The position numbers were made by a program, and so were the translations under genes. The notes under the pieces were generated by a model. That model was not told where the DNA came from. It did not search any database and saw only the letters and a program-made list of their open reading frames with translations. Shown here piece after piece: positions 1-5,490 of a stretch of 5,490 nt of DNA. Position 1 is the stretch's first letter. Each line of letters opens with the position of its first letter. Origin of the DNA: Nitrospirae bacterium RIFCSPLOW2_12_42_9 (GTDB taxonomy: Bacteria; Nitrospirota; 9FT-COMBO-42-15; HDB-SIOI813). The DNA is taken from assembly GCA_001805205.1 (NCBI GenBank), contig MHER01000104.1, positions 1 to 5,490 of the forward strand, in the 5' to 3' direction.

Positions 1-1837
1 TAATAAATTTCGTCCCCATCCCTGCAATACTCTCTACATCTATAGTCCCGCCATGGTCCTTTATTATTGAATATGCTATAGACAATCCTAGTCCGGTCCC
101 CTTTCCAACCTCTTTTGTTGTAAAGAAATGGTCAAATATCTTATCATAAACATCTTCAGAGATACCAGAACCTGTATCGCTGAAGAGTACTCTAACATTT
201 TTAATACTATCATTATTCTTACCTTTATTGTATATTAACTGACTTTTTACAGTGAGGGTTCCACCACCCTTTTCTTCCATTGCGTCTTTTGCATTTGTAA
301 TGAGATTCAGGAAAACCTGCTCGAGTCTGTTGTGGTCGCCCCATATCTTCGGGATGTTATTATCAAGTTCATATATAATCTCAATATTATGGTGTTTCAA
401 CTGCTGGGTTATGAGTGTAAAGGAGTCATTTATAACAGCATTTAAATCAACCTGTTCAAATGTTCCGCTCGACTGCCTTGCAAAGGCACGCAGGTGGTTT
501 ATAATCTTCATCATCCGTGTTGTCTGGCTCTCAATGAGCTTTATATCCTTTTTAATCCATTCAGGGATTGAGTCACCATCCAGTAGTTCCTGAGAATATC
601 CCCGGATTACCATGAGCGGCTGATTGAGTTCATGTGCAACACCTGCCGCAAGCTCTCCCACTGCTGCTAATTTTGCAGATTGAGTCAACTGTGTATTTGT
701 TGATTTAAGATCCTGATATGTCTTTTGCAGGTATTCTGCCATTTTATTAAATGATCTTGCAAGTTCACCGAGCTCATCAGTCATTTTTGTCTTAATCCTG
801 TGGGTAAAATCTCCTCTTGAGATGATCTGTGTACCTGTGACCACCTCCTTAACAGGATCAGATATCCTTTTTGCCATAATAAATGCAATTATGATTATAA
901 AAATGAAGGTTAGAATAAATATTGGAAAGAACTGACCCAGTGGAATAATATCTGTTATACCCTGGGGCAGATGGGTAATAACCATTACACTCCACAGACT
1001 GGATGGCACAGGCTGAAAGGATACCATATAATTACGCCCCATGGTTGTAGTAAATCTTCTTACCCCCTCCTTACACTCCAGGACATCCTTCATTATGCCC
1101 CTGAAGAATGGGGATTGGTCAAGGTCTGAGACATTTGGAAGGTCCTTTGATTCCCCTATGGGGATTATTGTCTGAGCGAGGATCTTACCACCGCGTTCAA
1201 GGAGAAACGCATGATTTTCAGAAGACATATTACCTTTCAATCTGTTGCCAAAATATTCAAGATTGAGGTCAAAGTATATGAGCCCTGCTATATTTCCTTC
1301 AATATGCACCGGTGCCACGAAAGGTATCACCCATAGTTGTGTCTCAGGCCTTATATAAGGCTCACCCTGATAGATACCGCCCGGCGGCTGGGACAGGCCA
1401 GGGACAAAGAAGGGCGTGTCTCTTATCATGGTTGTCAGGTTTACCTCCGGAGAGATCTTTTTTAATACCATCTTTGTAATCTCATTACCTGATACATCAA
1501 TAAAGGCAGAGACGCTGGTAGCCTCGGGAAAGAGGAGCTGTAATTGGCGCAGGGCCTTCACCTGTTCGTTTTTCCAGTCGCTCTGTCGTTTGGGCTCTGT
1601 AAAATAGCGGGAGAAAGCCGGATTTTCCGAGGTCAGCAGGAGGTTTGTCTGTGCCTTAAGGAATATAGTTTCTATTGCAAAGGTAACATGGGATAACTCC
1701 TGTAAAGAGATATGTTCTGTTTCCTCTATCATCTTCTGTTTGTATATGGTAATATACACAACAGTCCCGACAATTAATGGAAGCAGACCTGTTGCGAGGA
1801 GCAGGACAATAAACTTGGATCTGATATGTAAGAACAT
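1..1837 (-). CDS. Membrane sensor histidine kinase (Cache-like sensor, HAMP, HisKA, HATPase), C-terminus cut by window edge
   Basis: Reading the minus strand from ATG (1837-1835) gives 612 uninterrupted codons to the left edge. Visible order: TM1 at residues 9-32; an extracytoplasmic domain at about 33-300 whose texture (YFDLNLEYF near D190) suggests a double-Cache sensor; TM2 at about 303-321; HAMP with conserved P328 in DPVKEV; DHp domain with phosphoacceptor H402 in the H-box VAHELNQP; and an HATPase_c domain with N-box N515 (NLITNAKDA), G1 box D554 (DTGSGI) and G2 box 578-585 (GKGTGLGL). The final GMGTKFI is the usual last strand, so probably fewer than 20 residues are missing. By family, it binds a periplasmic ligand, autophosphorylates His402 and passes phosphate to a response regulator. 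The HELNQPL H-box resembles DctB/AtoS-like kinases, but the ligand cannot be told. The ATG is the only plausible start, since an in-frame stop lies at 1882-1880. No clear Shine-Dalgarno is seen. The regulator is not in the window. Confidence 0.95.
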   Translation of the reverse strand, partial: MFLHIRSKFIVLLLATGLLPLIVGTVVYITIYKQKMIEETEHISLQELSHVTFAIETIFLKAQTNLLLTSENPAFSRYFTEPKRQSDWKNEQVKALRQLQLLFPEATSVSAFIDVSGNEITKMVLKKISPEVNLTTMIRDTPFFVPGLSQPPGGIYQGEPYIRPETQLWVIPFVAPVHIEGNIAGLIYFDLNLEYFGNRLKGNMSSENHAFLLERGGKILAQTIIPIGESKDLPNVSDLDQSPFFRGIMKDVLECKEGVRRFTTTMGRNYMVSFQPVPSSLWSVMVITHLPQGITDIIPLGQFFPIFILTFIFIIIIAFIMAKRISDPVKEVVTGTQIISRGDFTHRIKTKMTDELGELARSFNKMAEYLQKTYQDLKSTNTQLTQSAKLAAVGELAAGVAHELNQPLMVIRGYSQELLDGDSIPEWIKKDIKLIESQTTRMMKIINHLRAFARQSSGTFEQVDLNAVINDSFTLITQQLKHHNIEIIYELDNNIPKIWGDHNRLEQVFLNLITNAKDAMEEKGGGTLTVKSQLIYNKGKNNDSIKNVRVLFSDTGSGISEDVYDKIFDHFFTTKEVGKGTGLGLSIAYSIIKDHGGTIDVESIAGMGTKFI

Positions 1838-1876
1838 AAATTGTGCGTTATCTAAAATTCTGTTTATTGATTGTAT

Positions 1877-1905
1877 ATATTAAGTCAGGAATATGTAGTT
1901 TTCAA
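1877..1905 (-). promoter_or_regulatory. Predicted sigma70-type promoter for the sensor kinase
   Basis: On the minus strand, TTGAAA (1905-1900) is followed by a 17-bp spacer and TAATAT (1882-1877). Both hexamers match consensus at five of six or close to it, with ideal spacing. Transcription would begin near 1870, leaving a leader of about 33 nt before the kinase ATG. AT-rich sequence upstream (1911-1950) could act as an UP element. The region is only about 25% GC, so a chance match is possible. Confidence 0.5.
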
Positions 1906-1916
1906 TCAGATTAAGT
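1879..1916. promoter_or_regulatory. Direct heptamer repeat ATTAAGT flanking the kinase promoter
   Basis: ATTAAGT occurs at 1879-1885, overlapping the predicted -10 hexamer, and again at 1910-1916, just upstream of the predicted -35. The copies are 31 bp apart, about three helical turns, in the same orientation. This placement would suit a regulator binding site pair, but short AT-rich words recur by chance in such DNA. Confidence 0.2.
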
Positions 1917-1968
1917 GAAGATTTTACATATTAACATATATAAAGCATTTCTGTAAACATAAATAGAG

Positions 1969-2049
1969 ATGGAAACCATACTATACATTGCCGTATCTTT
2001 ACTCCTTATCTGGGGGATATGGTTGATCGTAAGAAGCTGGATAACTTAG
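1969..2049 (+). CDS. Possible 26-residue single-pass membrane micropeptide or truncated gene start
   Basis: ATG at 1969 opens a 26-codon frame ending in TAG at 2047-2049. Residues 4-21 are almost wholly hydrophobic (Ile, Leu, Val, Trp), preceded by one acidic residue and followed by Arg22, the form of a single transmembrane helix with a basic tail. There is no convincing ribosome binding site (only GAG immediately before the ATG), and no good plus-strand promoter was found. The last two bases of the stop codon are the first bases of the inverted-repeat element, so the frame may once have been longer. It may equally be chance in low-complexity AT-rich DNA. No family was recognised. Confidence 0.25.
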   Translation: METILYIAVSLLLIWGIWLIVRSWIT

Positions 2050-2064
2050 TTGTCACTGAAAAAT
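2048..2064. repeat. Left terminal inverted repeat of the MITE-like element
   Basis: AGTTGTCACTGAAAAAT is the reverse complement of the sequence at 2205-2221 except at its eleventh base (G here, C in the partner). The match stops abruptly outside this boundary. Confidence 0.8.
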
Positions 2065-2071
2065 GCGGGGC

Positions 2072-2102
2072 ACCCGTTGCGCCGGAGGCAATTGCAACGG
2101 GT
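2072..2102. repeat. Left subterminal hairpin
   Basis: ACCCGTTGC (2072-2080) pairs perfectly with GCAACGGGT (2094-2102), extendable by one G-T pair, around a loop of about 11 nt. On the minus strand the stem is followed, after about 8 nt, by five T residues (complement of 2059-2063). It could therefore help end lnt transcription, but the gap before the T-run is not that of a standard intrinsic terminator. Confidence 0.65.
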
Positions 2103-2113
2103 CGTGCGGCGTC

Positions 2114-2174
2114 AGGACTGCAGATTTGAACCTCAACGTACAAGGTAGTACGCCTCGGCTCAAATCTTTGTCCT
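2114..2174. repeat. Central long imperfect hairpin
   Basis: AGGAC (2114-2118) pairs with GTCCT (2170-2174), AGATTTGA (2122-2129) with TCAAATCT (2160-2167), CC (2131-2132) with GG (2157-2158), and CGTAC (2137-2141) with GTACG (2148-2152) around a 6-nt loop. Small internal loops separate the stems. The lnt stop codon (2162-2160) lies within the TCAAATCT arm. Confidence 0.6.
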
Positions 2175-3743
2175 TCCTTCGGGTACCCGCTTGCGGGTGT
2201 GGGTATTTTTGAGTGACAACTTGATAGACATAAGTAGTATTAATCCAGTTGACATGATACAAGTGTAGGCAAATACATCTCCATATAATGTATAGAATGT
2301 CTTTACCGTAGAGGGTGAGATTTTGTTTACAAGATAGCCCTCGGTAAAGACAGGTGTCTGCGCTAATATCTCACCTTTTGGACTAATAAATCCGGAGATG
2401 CCTGTATTTGCCGCCCTTGCAAAGTATACCCTGTTCTCTACTGCCCTGAATACTGTCATTGTAAAATGCTGATATGGCGCAGAGGTATTTCCAAACCAGG
2501 CATCGTTTGTTATTGTGGTCATAAACTCTGCTCCGTTCTTTACAAATTTTCTGACGAGATCAGGGAATATGACTTCAAAACATATAACAACCCCAAATTT
2601 GATCTGCGGGGTCTTTAGAACAGTGTACTCTTTTCCAGGCATAAAATCCCCGATAGCAACTACCATCTTTTCTATAAAGAATAGTATCTTTGACAGAGGT
2701 ACATACTCACCAAAGGGTACGAGGTGTATCTTGTCATATCTTGACGGTTCTTCTCCGGAAGGGGATATCAGGTATGCACTGTTGAAAAGTCTTAAGTCAG
2801 AGTTGCCTGAAAGGGTATATGATGGACTGCCAAAAAGGATATAGGTATTGTTCTTATTTGAAAGATCAAGGAGCTCTTTTTGATACACTGTACGTTCCTG
2901 GAAAAAGAATGGCGCTGCTGTCTCAGGCCAGATTATAAGGTTTGCCCCATGAACATTCGCCTCATCCGTCAGGCGCTTATAAATATCAATGGTCTTTCTC
3001 TGAAATTCCCGGTTCCACTTAAGGTGTTGGGGTATATTACCCTGTAATACAGCCACATTAATCGGATCTCTGCCACGACTGAAATCTGTATGTAGTTTAT
3101 TGTAGCCATAAATAAGCGACAGGAAGAATAAGAGAAAAGTAAAAAATATGGAGATGAAGGATGATTTAAAGGGGATACTGGATTTATTCTTAAGAATTGA
3201 ATATATTTCGGCAAATGCAGCATTTACACCAACAATGAGGAACGATATGCCGAGGACACTTGTTATATCAGCAAGCTGGATTATATGGAGAAACTTATAC
3301 TGTGAGTATCCGAGGGAGGCCCATGGGAAACCGGTTATCATATATGTCCTTATATATTCCAGGGTTACCCAGAGTACAGGGGCAAAAAAAGGAAGGGGTA
3401 GTCGCAATTTCTTTGTGACATAAGCAGTTAAAAAACCAAATATCCCGAAATAAAGCCCTAAATATATAGAGAGGAGGAGAAGGATAAGGGCGCTTATCCA
3501 TGCAGGTACGTCACCATAATTATTAATAGTCATTATGAGCCAATAGATTGTAAAAAGAAAAAATAGTATCCCTGAGACCCAGCACCATAAGAATGCATTC
3601 TTTAAGCTGTTTCTTCCTGCCAATAGAATTAGTGGAATAAGCCCTATCCATGCAAGGAGCTCAATATCATATTTAGGAAAGGACAGGGTAAGGAGCACGG
3701 CAGACAGGATGGCGAGTATTAAATTCCTGTAAAAGGACTTCAC
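2160..3743 (-). CDS. lnt: Apolipoprotein N-acyltransferase
   Basis: This inner-membrane enzyme transfers an acyl chain from a phospholipid to the N-terminal cysteine of apolipoproteins, the last step of lipoprotein maturation after Lgt and LspA. The 527-residue product has about seven membrane segments in residues 6-213, then a nitrilase-fold domain (about 228-475) and a last helix (about 488-508). The expected Glu-Lys-Cys triad is present: E274 in WPE, K338 in YDKIHLVPFGEY, and C388 in VVICFE. The accessory glutamates E346 and E390 are also kept, as is the family block TNDAWFGNTSAPYQH (412-426). Length is close to the usual 500-odd residues. The start is GTG at 3743; an in-frame stop at 3758-3756 excludes anything much longer, and AAGGA lies only 2 nt before it, closer than usual. 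Residues 509-527 and the stop come from the 2048-2221 repeat and form a basic tail. The gene is divergent from argS. Confidence 0.96.
   Translation of the reverse strand: MKSFYRNLILAILSAVLLTLSFPKYDIELLAWIGLIPLILLAGRNSLKNAFLWCWVSGILFFLFTIYWLIMTINNYGDVPAWISALILLLLSIYLGLYFGIFGFLTAYVTKKLRLPLPFFAPVLWVTLEYIRTYMITGFPWASLGYSQYKFLHIIQLADITSVLGISFLIVGVNAAFAEIYSILKNKSSIPFKSSFISIFFTFLLFFLSLIYGYNKLHTDFSRGRDPINVAVLQGNIPQHLKWNREFQRKTIDIYKRLTDEANVHGANLIIWPETAAPFFFQERTVYQKELLDLSNKNNTYILFGSPSYTLSGNSDLRLFNSAYLISPSGEEPSRYDKIHLVPFGEYVPLSKILFFIEKMVVAIGDFMPGKEYTVLKTPQIKFGVVICFEVIFPDLVRKFVKNGAEFMTTITNDAWFGNTSAPYQHFTMTVFRAVENRVYFARAANTGISGFISPKGEILAQTPVFTEGYLVNKISPSTVKTFYTLYGDVFAYTCIMSTGLILLMSIKLSLKNTHTRKRVPEGRTKI
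2185..2198. repeat. Right subterminal hairpin
   Basis: ACCCGC (2185-2190) and GCGGGT (2193-2198) are perfect complements about a TT centre; physically a CCCG-CTTG-CGGG tetraloop hairpin is likely. On the plus strand a T5 run follows at 2206-2210. An alternative pairing, TACCC (2184-2188) with GGGTA (2201-2205), would place the T-run directly after the stem. Both arms lie inside the lnt coding frame. Confidence 0.55.
2205..2221. repeat. Right terminal inverted repeat of the MITE-like element
   Basis: ATTTTTGAGTGACAACT is the inverted partner of 2048-2064 with one mismatch. It lies wholly inside the 3' end of lnt. Read on the minus strand it encodes most of the residues just after the last membrane helix of Lnt. 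Confidence 0.8.
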
Positions 3744-3789
3744 AATCCTTGCATTTTACCATTAAATGGAGTAAGCTACAAAATTTAAA
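3744..3789. promoter_or_regulatory. 46-bp divergent intergenic region, putative overlapping promoters for lnt and argS
   Basis: Toward lnt, the minus strand has TAAAAT (3758-3753), a good -10, with a weak TTGTAG 17 bp upstream. Toward argS there is TTTACC (3755-3760), 16 bp, then TACAAA (3777-3782), a weak match. Either would start transcription within a few bases of the start codon, implying very short or leaderless transcripts. The perfect 11-bp palindrome CCATTAAATGG (3759-3769), flanked by TTAC and GTAA with one base of asymmetry, sits between the two and could be an operator. Confidence 0.3.
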
Positions 3790-5454
3790 ATGCGAAAGAG
3801 GCTTACAGATATATTAAATCAGTCTGTTGAAAGGGCAATAAATTCCGGGGCTCTTAAAACAAAGAATATCCCCCTGCTAATCCTTGAGATACCGAGGGAT
3901 GAAACAAAAGGTGATTTTGCCACCACAGTAGCAATGACCCTTGCCCCTATGGAGAAGGCCCCTCCCCGTTCTATAGCAGAGGTTATTGTTAATAATATAG
4001 AAGATAAAGAGAATTTAATCGACAGGATAGAGATAGCCGGTCCTGGTTATATAAACTTTTTTTTAAAAAAGGATTATTGGGTTAATACTCTTAAGAATGC
4101 TGTATCAATGGGTGATGCATACGGAAATGTAGACATAGGAGGCGGAAAGTCAGTGCAGGTGGAATTTTTAAGCGCCAATCCAACAGGACCGCTCCATATA
4201 GGGCATGGAAGGGTTGCTGCCTTTGGAGATACACTTGCAAACCTGTTAATGACAGCAGGATATAATGTGCAGAAGGAGTATTACATAAATGACGTTGGCA
4301 ATCAGATGGAGACCCTCGGCCGTTCCACATACATCAGGTATAAGCAGTTATTTAAGCCGGACACACCTTTCATAGAGGATGGTTATAAAGGTGATTACAT
4401 AAAGGATATTGCACAAGAGATTGCTGAAGATGCCAAAGACAGGTATATGCATCTTCCTGAAGAAGATGCAGTCACCTTCTTTGTTGAATATTCTAAAAAT
4501 AACATACTTGGAGGGATCAAAAAGGATTTAGAGGACTTTGGTGTACTTTATGACAACTGGTTTTCTGAGAAGAGTCTTCATGACAATGGAGAGGTAGATG
4601 GTGTACTGAAAACACTTAAAGAAAAGGATTATTTATATGAAAGTGATGGTGCGCAATGGCTGCGGACCACATTATTTGGTGATGATAAGGACCGGGTAGT
4701 GGTAAAATCAAATGGACATAAGACCTATGTTGCACCTGATATAGCTTATCATCATAATAAATTTAAAAGGGGATTTCAATCTGTTATCGATATATTTGGC
4801 GCTGATCACCACGGCTATGAACTGAGGATGAGGGCAGGGATTAAGTCTCTCGGTTATTCAGAATCGAGATTAAAGGTTATACTTGTACAATTCGTAACCC
4901 TGCTTAGAGAAGGTAAACCGGTATCCATGTCAACCAGGGCAGCTGAATTTGTTACATTGAGGGAAGTGCTCGACGAAGTAGGGAAGGATGCAGCAAGGTT
5001 TATGTTCCTTACAAGGAGATCAGACAGTCATCTTGATTTTGACCTTGAGGTAGTAAAAAAGGAGTCTTCAGAAAACCCGGTCTATTATGTGGAGTATGCC
5101 CATGCAAGAATTGTTAATATATTCAAACAGGCAGAGGCCCGCGGTATTCAGGTGCCTTCTTTAGAAGGGGTTGATTTGTCAATCCTTAGTCTCCATGAAG
5201 AGATAAAGATGATGAAATTGATCGCGTCATACCCTGAATTAATAGAGGCGAGTGCACTTAGCCTCGAACCGCACAGGATTACTTTTTATCTGCTGGATCT
5301 GGCAACGGCCCTGCACAATTATTATTTTCATCACCGTGTGATAACAGATGATATGCAACTTACCAATGCAAGGTTAATACTTATGCAGGGTATTATGCAT
5401 GTATTAAGAAATGCACTTGCCATACTCGGCATCAGGGCGCCGGAGAGTATGTAA
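3790..5454 (+). CDS. argS: Arginyl-tRNA synthetase (class I)
   Basis: This cytoplasmic enzyme attaches arginine to tRNA-Arg using ATP. The 554-residue product is full length for the bacterial family. It has the N-terminal ArgRS-specific Add1 domain (about 1-105, containing GDFATTVAM), then the class I catalytic core with SANPTGPLHIGHGR (128-141, HIGH at 136-139) and the ADHHGY motif (338-343). The KMSK-loop equivalent is SMSTR (379-383), followed by RSDSHLDFDLE (410-420) and a C-terminal helical DALR anticodon-binding domain (about 430-554) ending in the typical LGIRAPESM. The KMSK lysines are replaced, a known and tolerated variation in ArgRS. The ATG at 3790 is the only sensible start because an in-frame TAA lies at 3772-3774. 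The ribosome binding site is poor: GGAG at 3768-3771 is 18 nt away. It is probably first in a plus-strand operon continuing past the right edge. Confidence 0.97.
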   Translation: MRKRLTDILNQSVERAINSGALKTKNIPLLILEIPRDETKGDFATTVAMTLAPMEKAPPRSIAEVIVNNIEDKENLIDRIEIAGPGYINFFLKKDYWVNTLKNAVSMGDAYGNVDIGGGKSVQVEFLSANPTGPLHIGHGRVAAFGDTLANLLMTAGYNVQKEYYINDVGNQMETLGRSTYIRYKQLFKPDTPFIEDGYKGDYIKDIAQEIAEDAKDRYMHLPEEDAVTFFVEYSKNNILGGIKKDLEDFGVLYDNWFSEKSLHDNGEVDGVLKTLKEKDYLYESDGAQWLRTTLFGDDKDRVVVKSNGHKTYVAPDIAYHHNKFKRGFQSVIDIFGADHHGYELRMRAGIKSLGYSESRLKVILVQFVTLLREGKPVSMSTRAAEFVTLREVLDEVGKDAARFMFLTRRSDSHLDFDLEVVKKESSENPVYYVEYAHARIVNIFKQAEARGIQVPSLEGVDLSILSLHEEIKMMKLIASYPELIEASALSLEPHRITFYLLDLATALHNYYFHHRVITDDMQLTNARLILMQGIMHVLRNALAILGIRAPESM

Positions 5455-5470
5455 ATGCAAAAGGTAATTC

Positions 5471-5474
5471 AAGG
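5471..5474 (+). promoter_or_regulatory. Ribosome binding site for the gene starting at 5481
   Basis: AAGG at 5471-5474 stands 6 nt before ATG at 5481. It is the best spaced Shine-Dalgarno in the window and supports a downstream gene 26 nt after the argS stop. Confidence 0.4.
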
Positions 5475-5480
5475 TTATTA

Positions 5481-5490
5481 ATGAAACATT
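5481..5490 (+). CDS. Start of a downstream gene, cut by the window edge
   Basis: Only ATG AAA CAT and one further base are visible (Met-Lys-His). The call rests on the well-spaced AAGG upstream and the short 26-nt gap after argS, which suggest an operon partner. The product cannot be identified here. A SPOR-domain or other envelope protein often follows argS in related bacteria, but nothing in these 10 bases shows it. Confidence 0.4.

Larger units (their letters stand above)
1838..2159. other. 322-bp region between the kinase start and the lnt stop
   Basis: No confident protein gene lies here. From left to right it holds the very AT-rich kinase leader and promoter region (1838-1968), a possible 26-codon membrane micro-ORF (1969-2049), and the left two thirds of the structured repeat (from 2048). 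Base composition jumps from roughly 25% GC (1861-1920) to about 55% GC inside the repeat. No tRNA, rRNA or known riboswitch pattern was recognised. Confidence 0.7.
2048..2221. repeat. 174-bp MITE-like structured repeat with terminal inverted repeats
   Basis: The element is bounded by 17-bp inverted repeats that match at 16 of 17 positions. It is about 55% GC (95 of 174 bases by hand count) in an AT-rich setting. Inside, each end carries a hairpin starting CACCCG a few bases in from the AAAAAT end of the inverted repeat, and the middle forms a long imperfect hairpin. It contains no open frame of its own that looks real, so if mobile it would depend on a transposase encoded elsewhere. A 5-bp AACTT occurs at 2043-2047 and 2218-2222, but the right copy overlaps the inverted repeat, so this is a doubtful target duplication. 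The family is not recognised. A REP or BIME-type element or an intergenic cruciform are alternatives. Confidence 0.75.

Noticed and set aside
379..383. ArgRS residues 379-383 (SMSTR) as a defective KMSK motif
   Set aside because: These are protein coordinates (DNA about 4924-4938). Replacement of the KMSK lysines is a known variation in arginyl-tRNA synthetases, and the rest of the enzyme is intact.
252..593. 113-codon plus-strand frame
   Set aside because: It lies antisense inside the kinase DHp/ATPase region, which has clear conserved motifs in the other frame. The product is low-complexity and Ser/Phe-rich, as expected of a shadow.
2185..2210. Standard intrinsic terminator on the plus strand
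   Set aside because: The best hairpin is separated from the T5 run by 7 nt, the alternative stem is only 5 bp, and there is no confident plus-strand transcript to terminate here.
2048..2221. CRISPR array or tRNA-like gene in the GC-rich patch
   Set aside because: There are no regularly spaced direct repeats and no cloverleaf with a T-loop or anticodon arm. The symmetry is that of a terminal inverted-repeat element.
2053..2262. 69-codon minus-strand frame across the repeat
   Set aside because: It is an alternative frame of the lnt 3' end and repeat, with no ribosome binding site or domain character. Such frames will recur wherever the repeat is present.
2515..2844. 109-codon plus-strand frame antisense to lnt
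   Set aside because: It overlies the catalytic nitrilase-fold region of Lnt and shows no domain of its own.

Overview
The window looks like ordinary chromosome from an AT-rich Gram-negative bacterium. The evidence is an apolipoprotein N-acyltransferase (outer-membrane lipoprotein maturation) and a sensor kinase with a large extracytoplasmic domain. Frequent AGG (Arg) and ATA (Ile) codons and the protein texture would fit Nitrospirota or a Desulfobacterota-like lineage, but that is a low-confidence inference.

Layout. Positions 1-1837 (minus) hold a membrane sensor histidine kinase that runs off the left edge, lacking only its last few residues. Positions 1838-2159 are a 322-bp stretch without a confident gene. 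It contains a good sigma70-type promoter for the kinase (1877-1905), a possible 26-codon membrane micro-ORF on the plus strand (1969-2049), and most of a GC-rich, highly structured repeat (2048-2221) with 17-bp near-perfect terminal inverted repeats. Positions 2160-3743 (minus) hold lnt, whose last 19 codons and stop lie inside that repeat. After a 46-bp divergent intergenic region, argS (3790-5454, plus) encodes a complete arginyl-tRNA synthetase. A ribosome binding site and ATG at 5471-5483 suggest another gene beginning at the right edge.

How the parts relate. Lnt and ArgRS are housekeeping proteins transcribed divergently from a very short shared region. The kinase is on the same strand downstream of lnt, but the repeat and the kinase's own promoter separate them, so it is probably expressed independently. 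Its response regulator is not in the window and may lie beyond position 1.

The most noteworthy item is the 174-bp element. It resembles a MITE: no coding capacity, matched ends, a hairpin just inside each end, and a long central hairpin. It has apparently donated the C-terminal tail and stop codon of Lnt, and the stop codon of the micro-ORF on its other side. No clear new multi-gene system is present.
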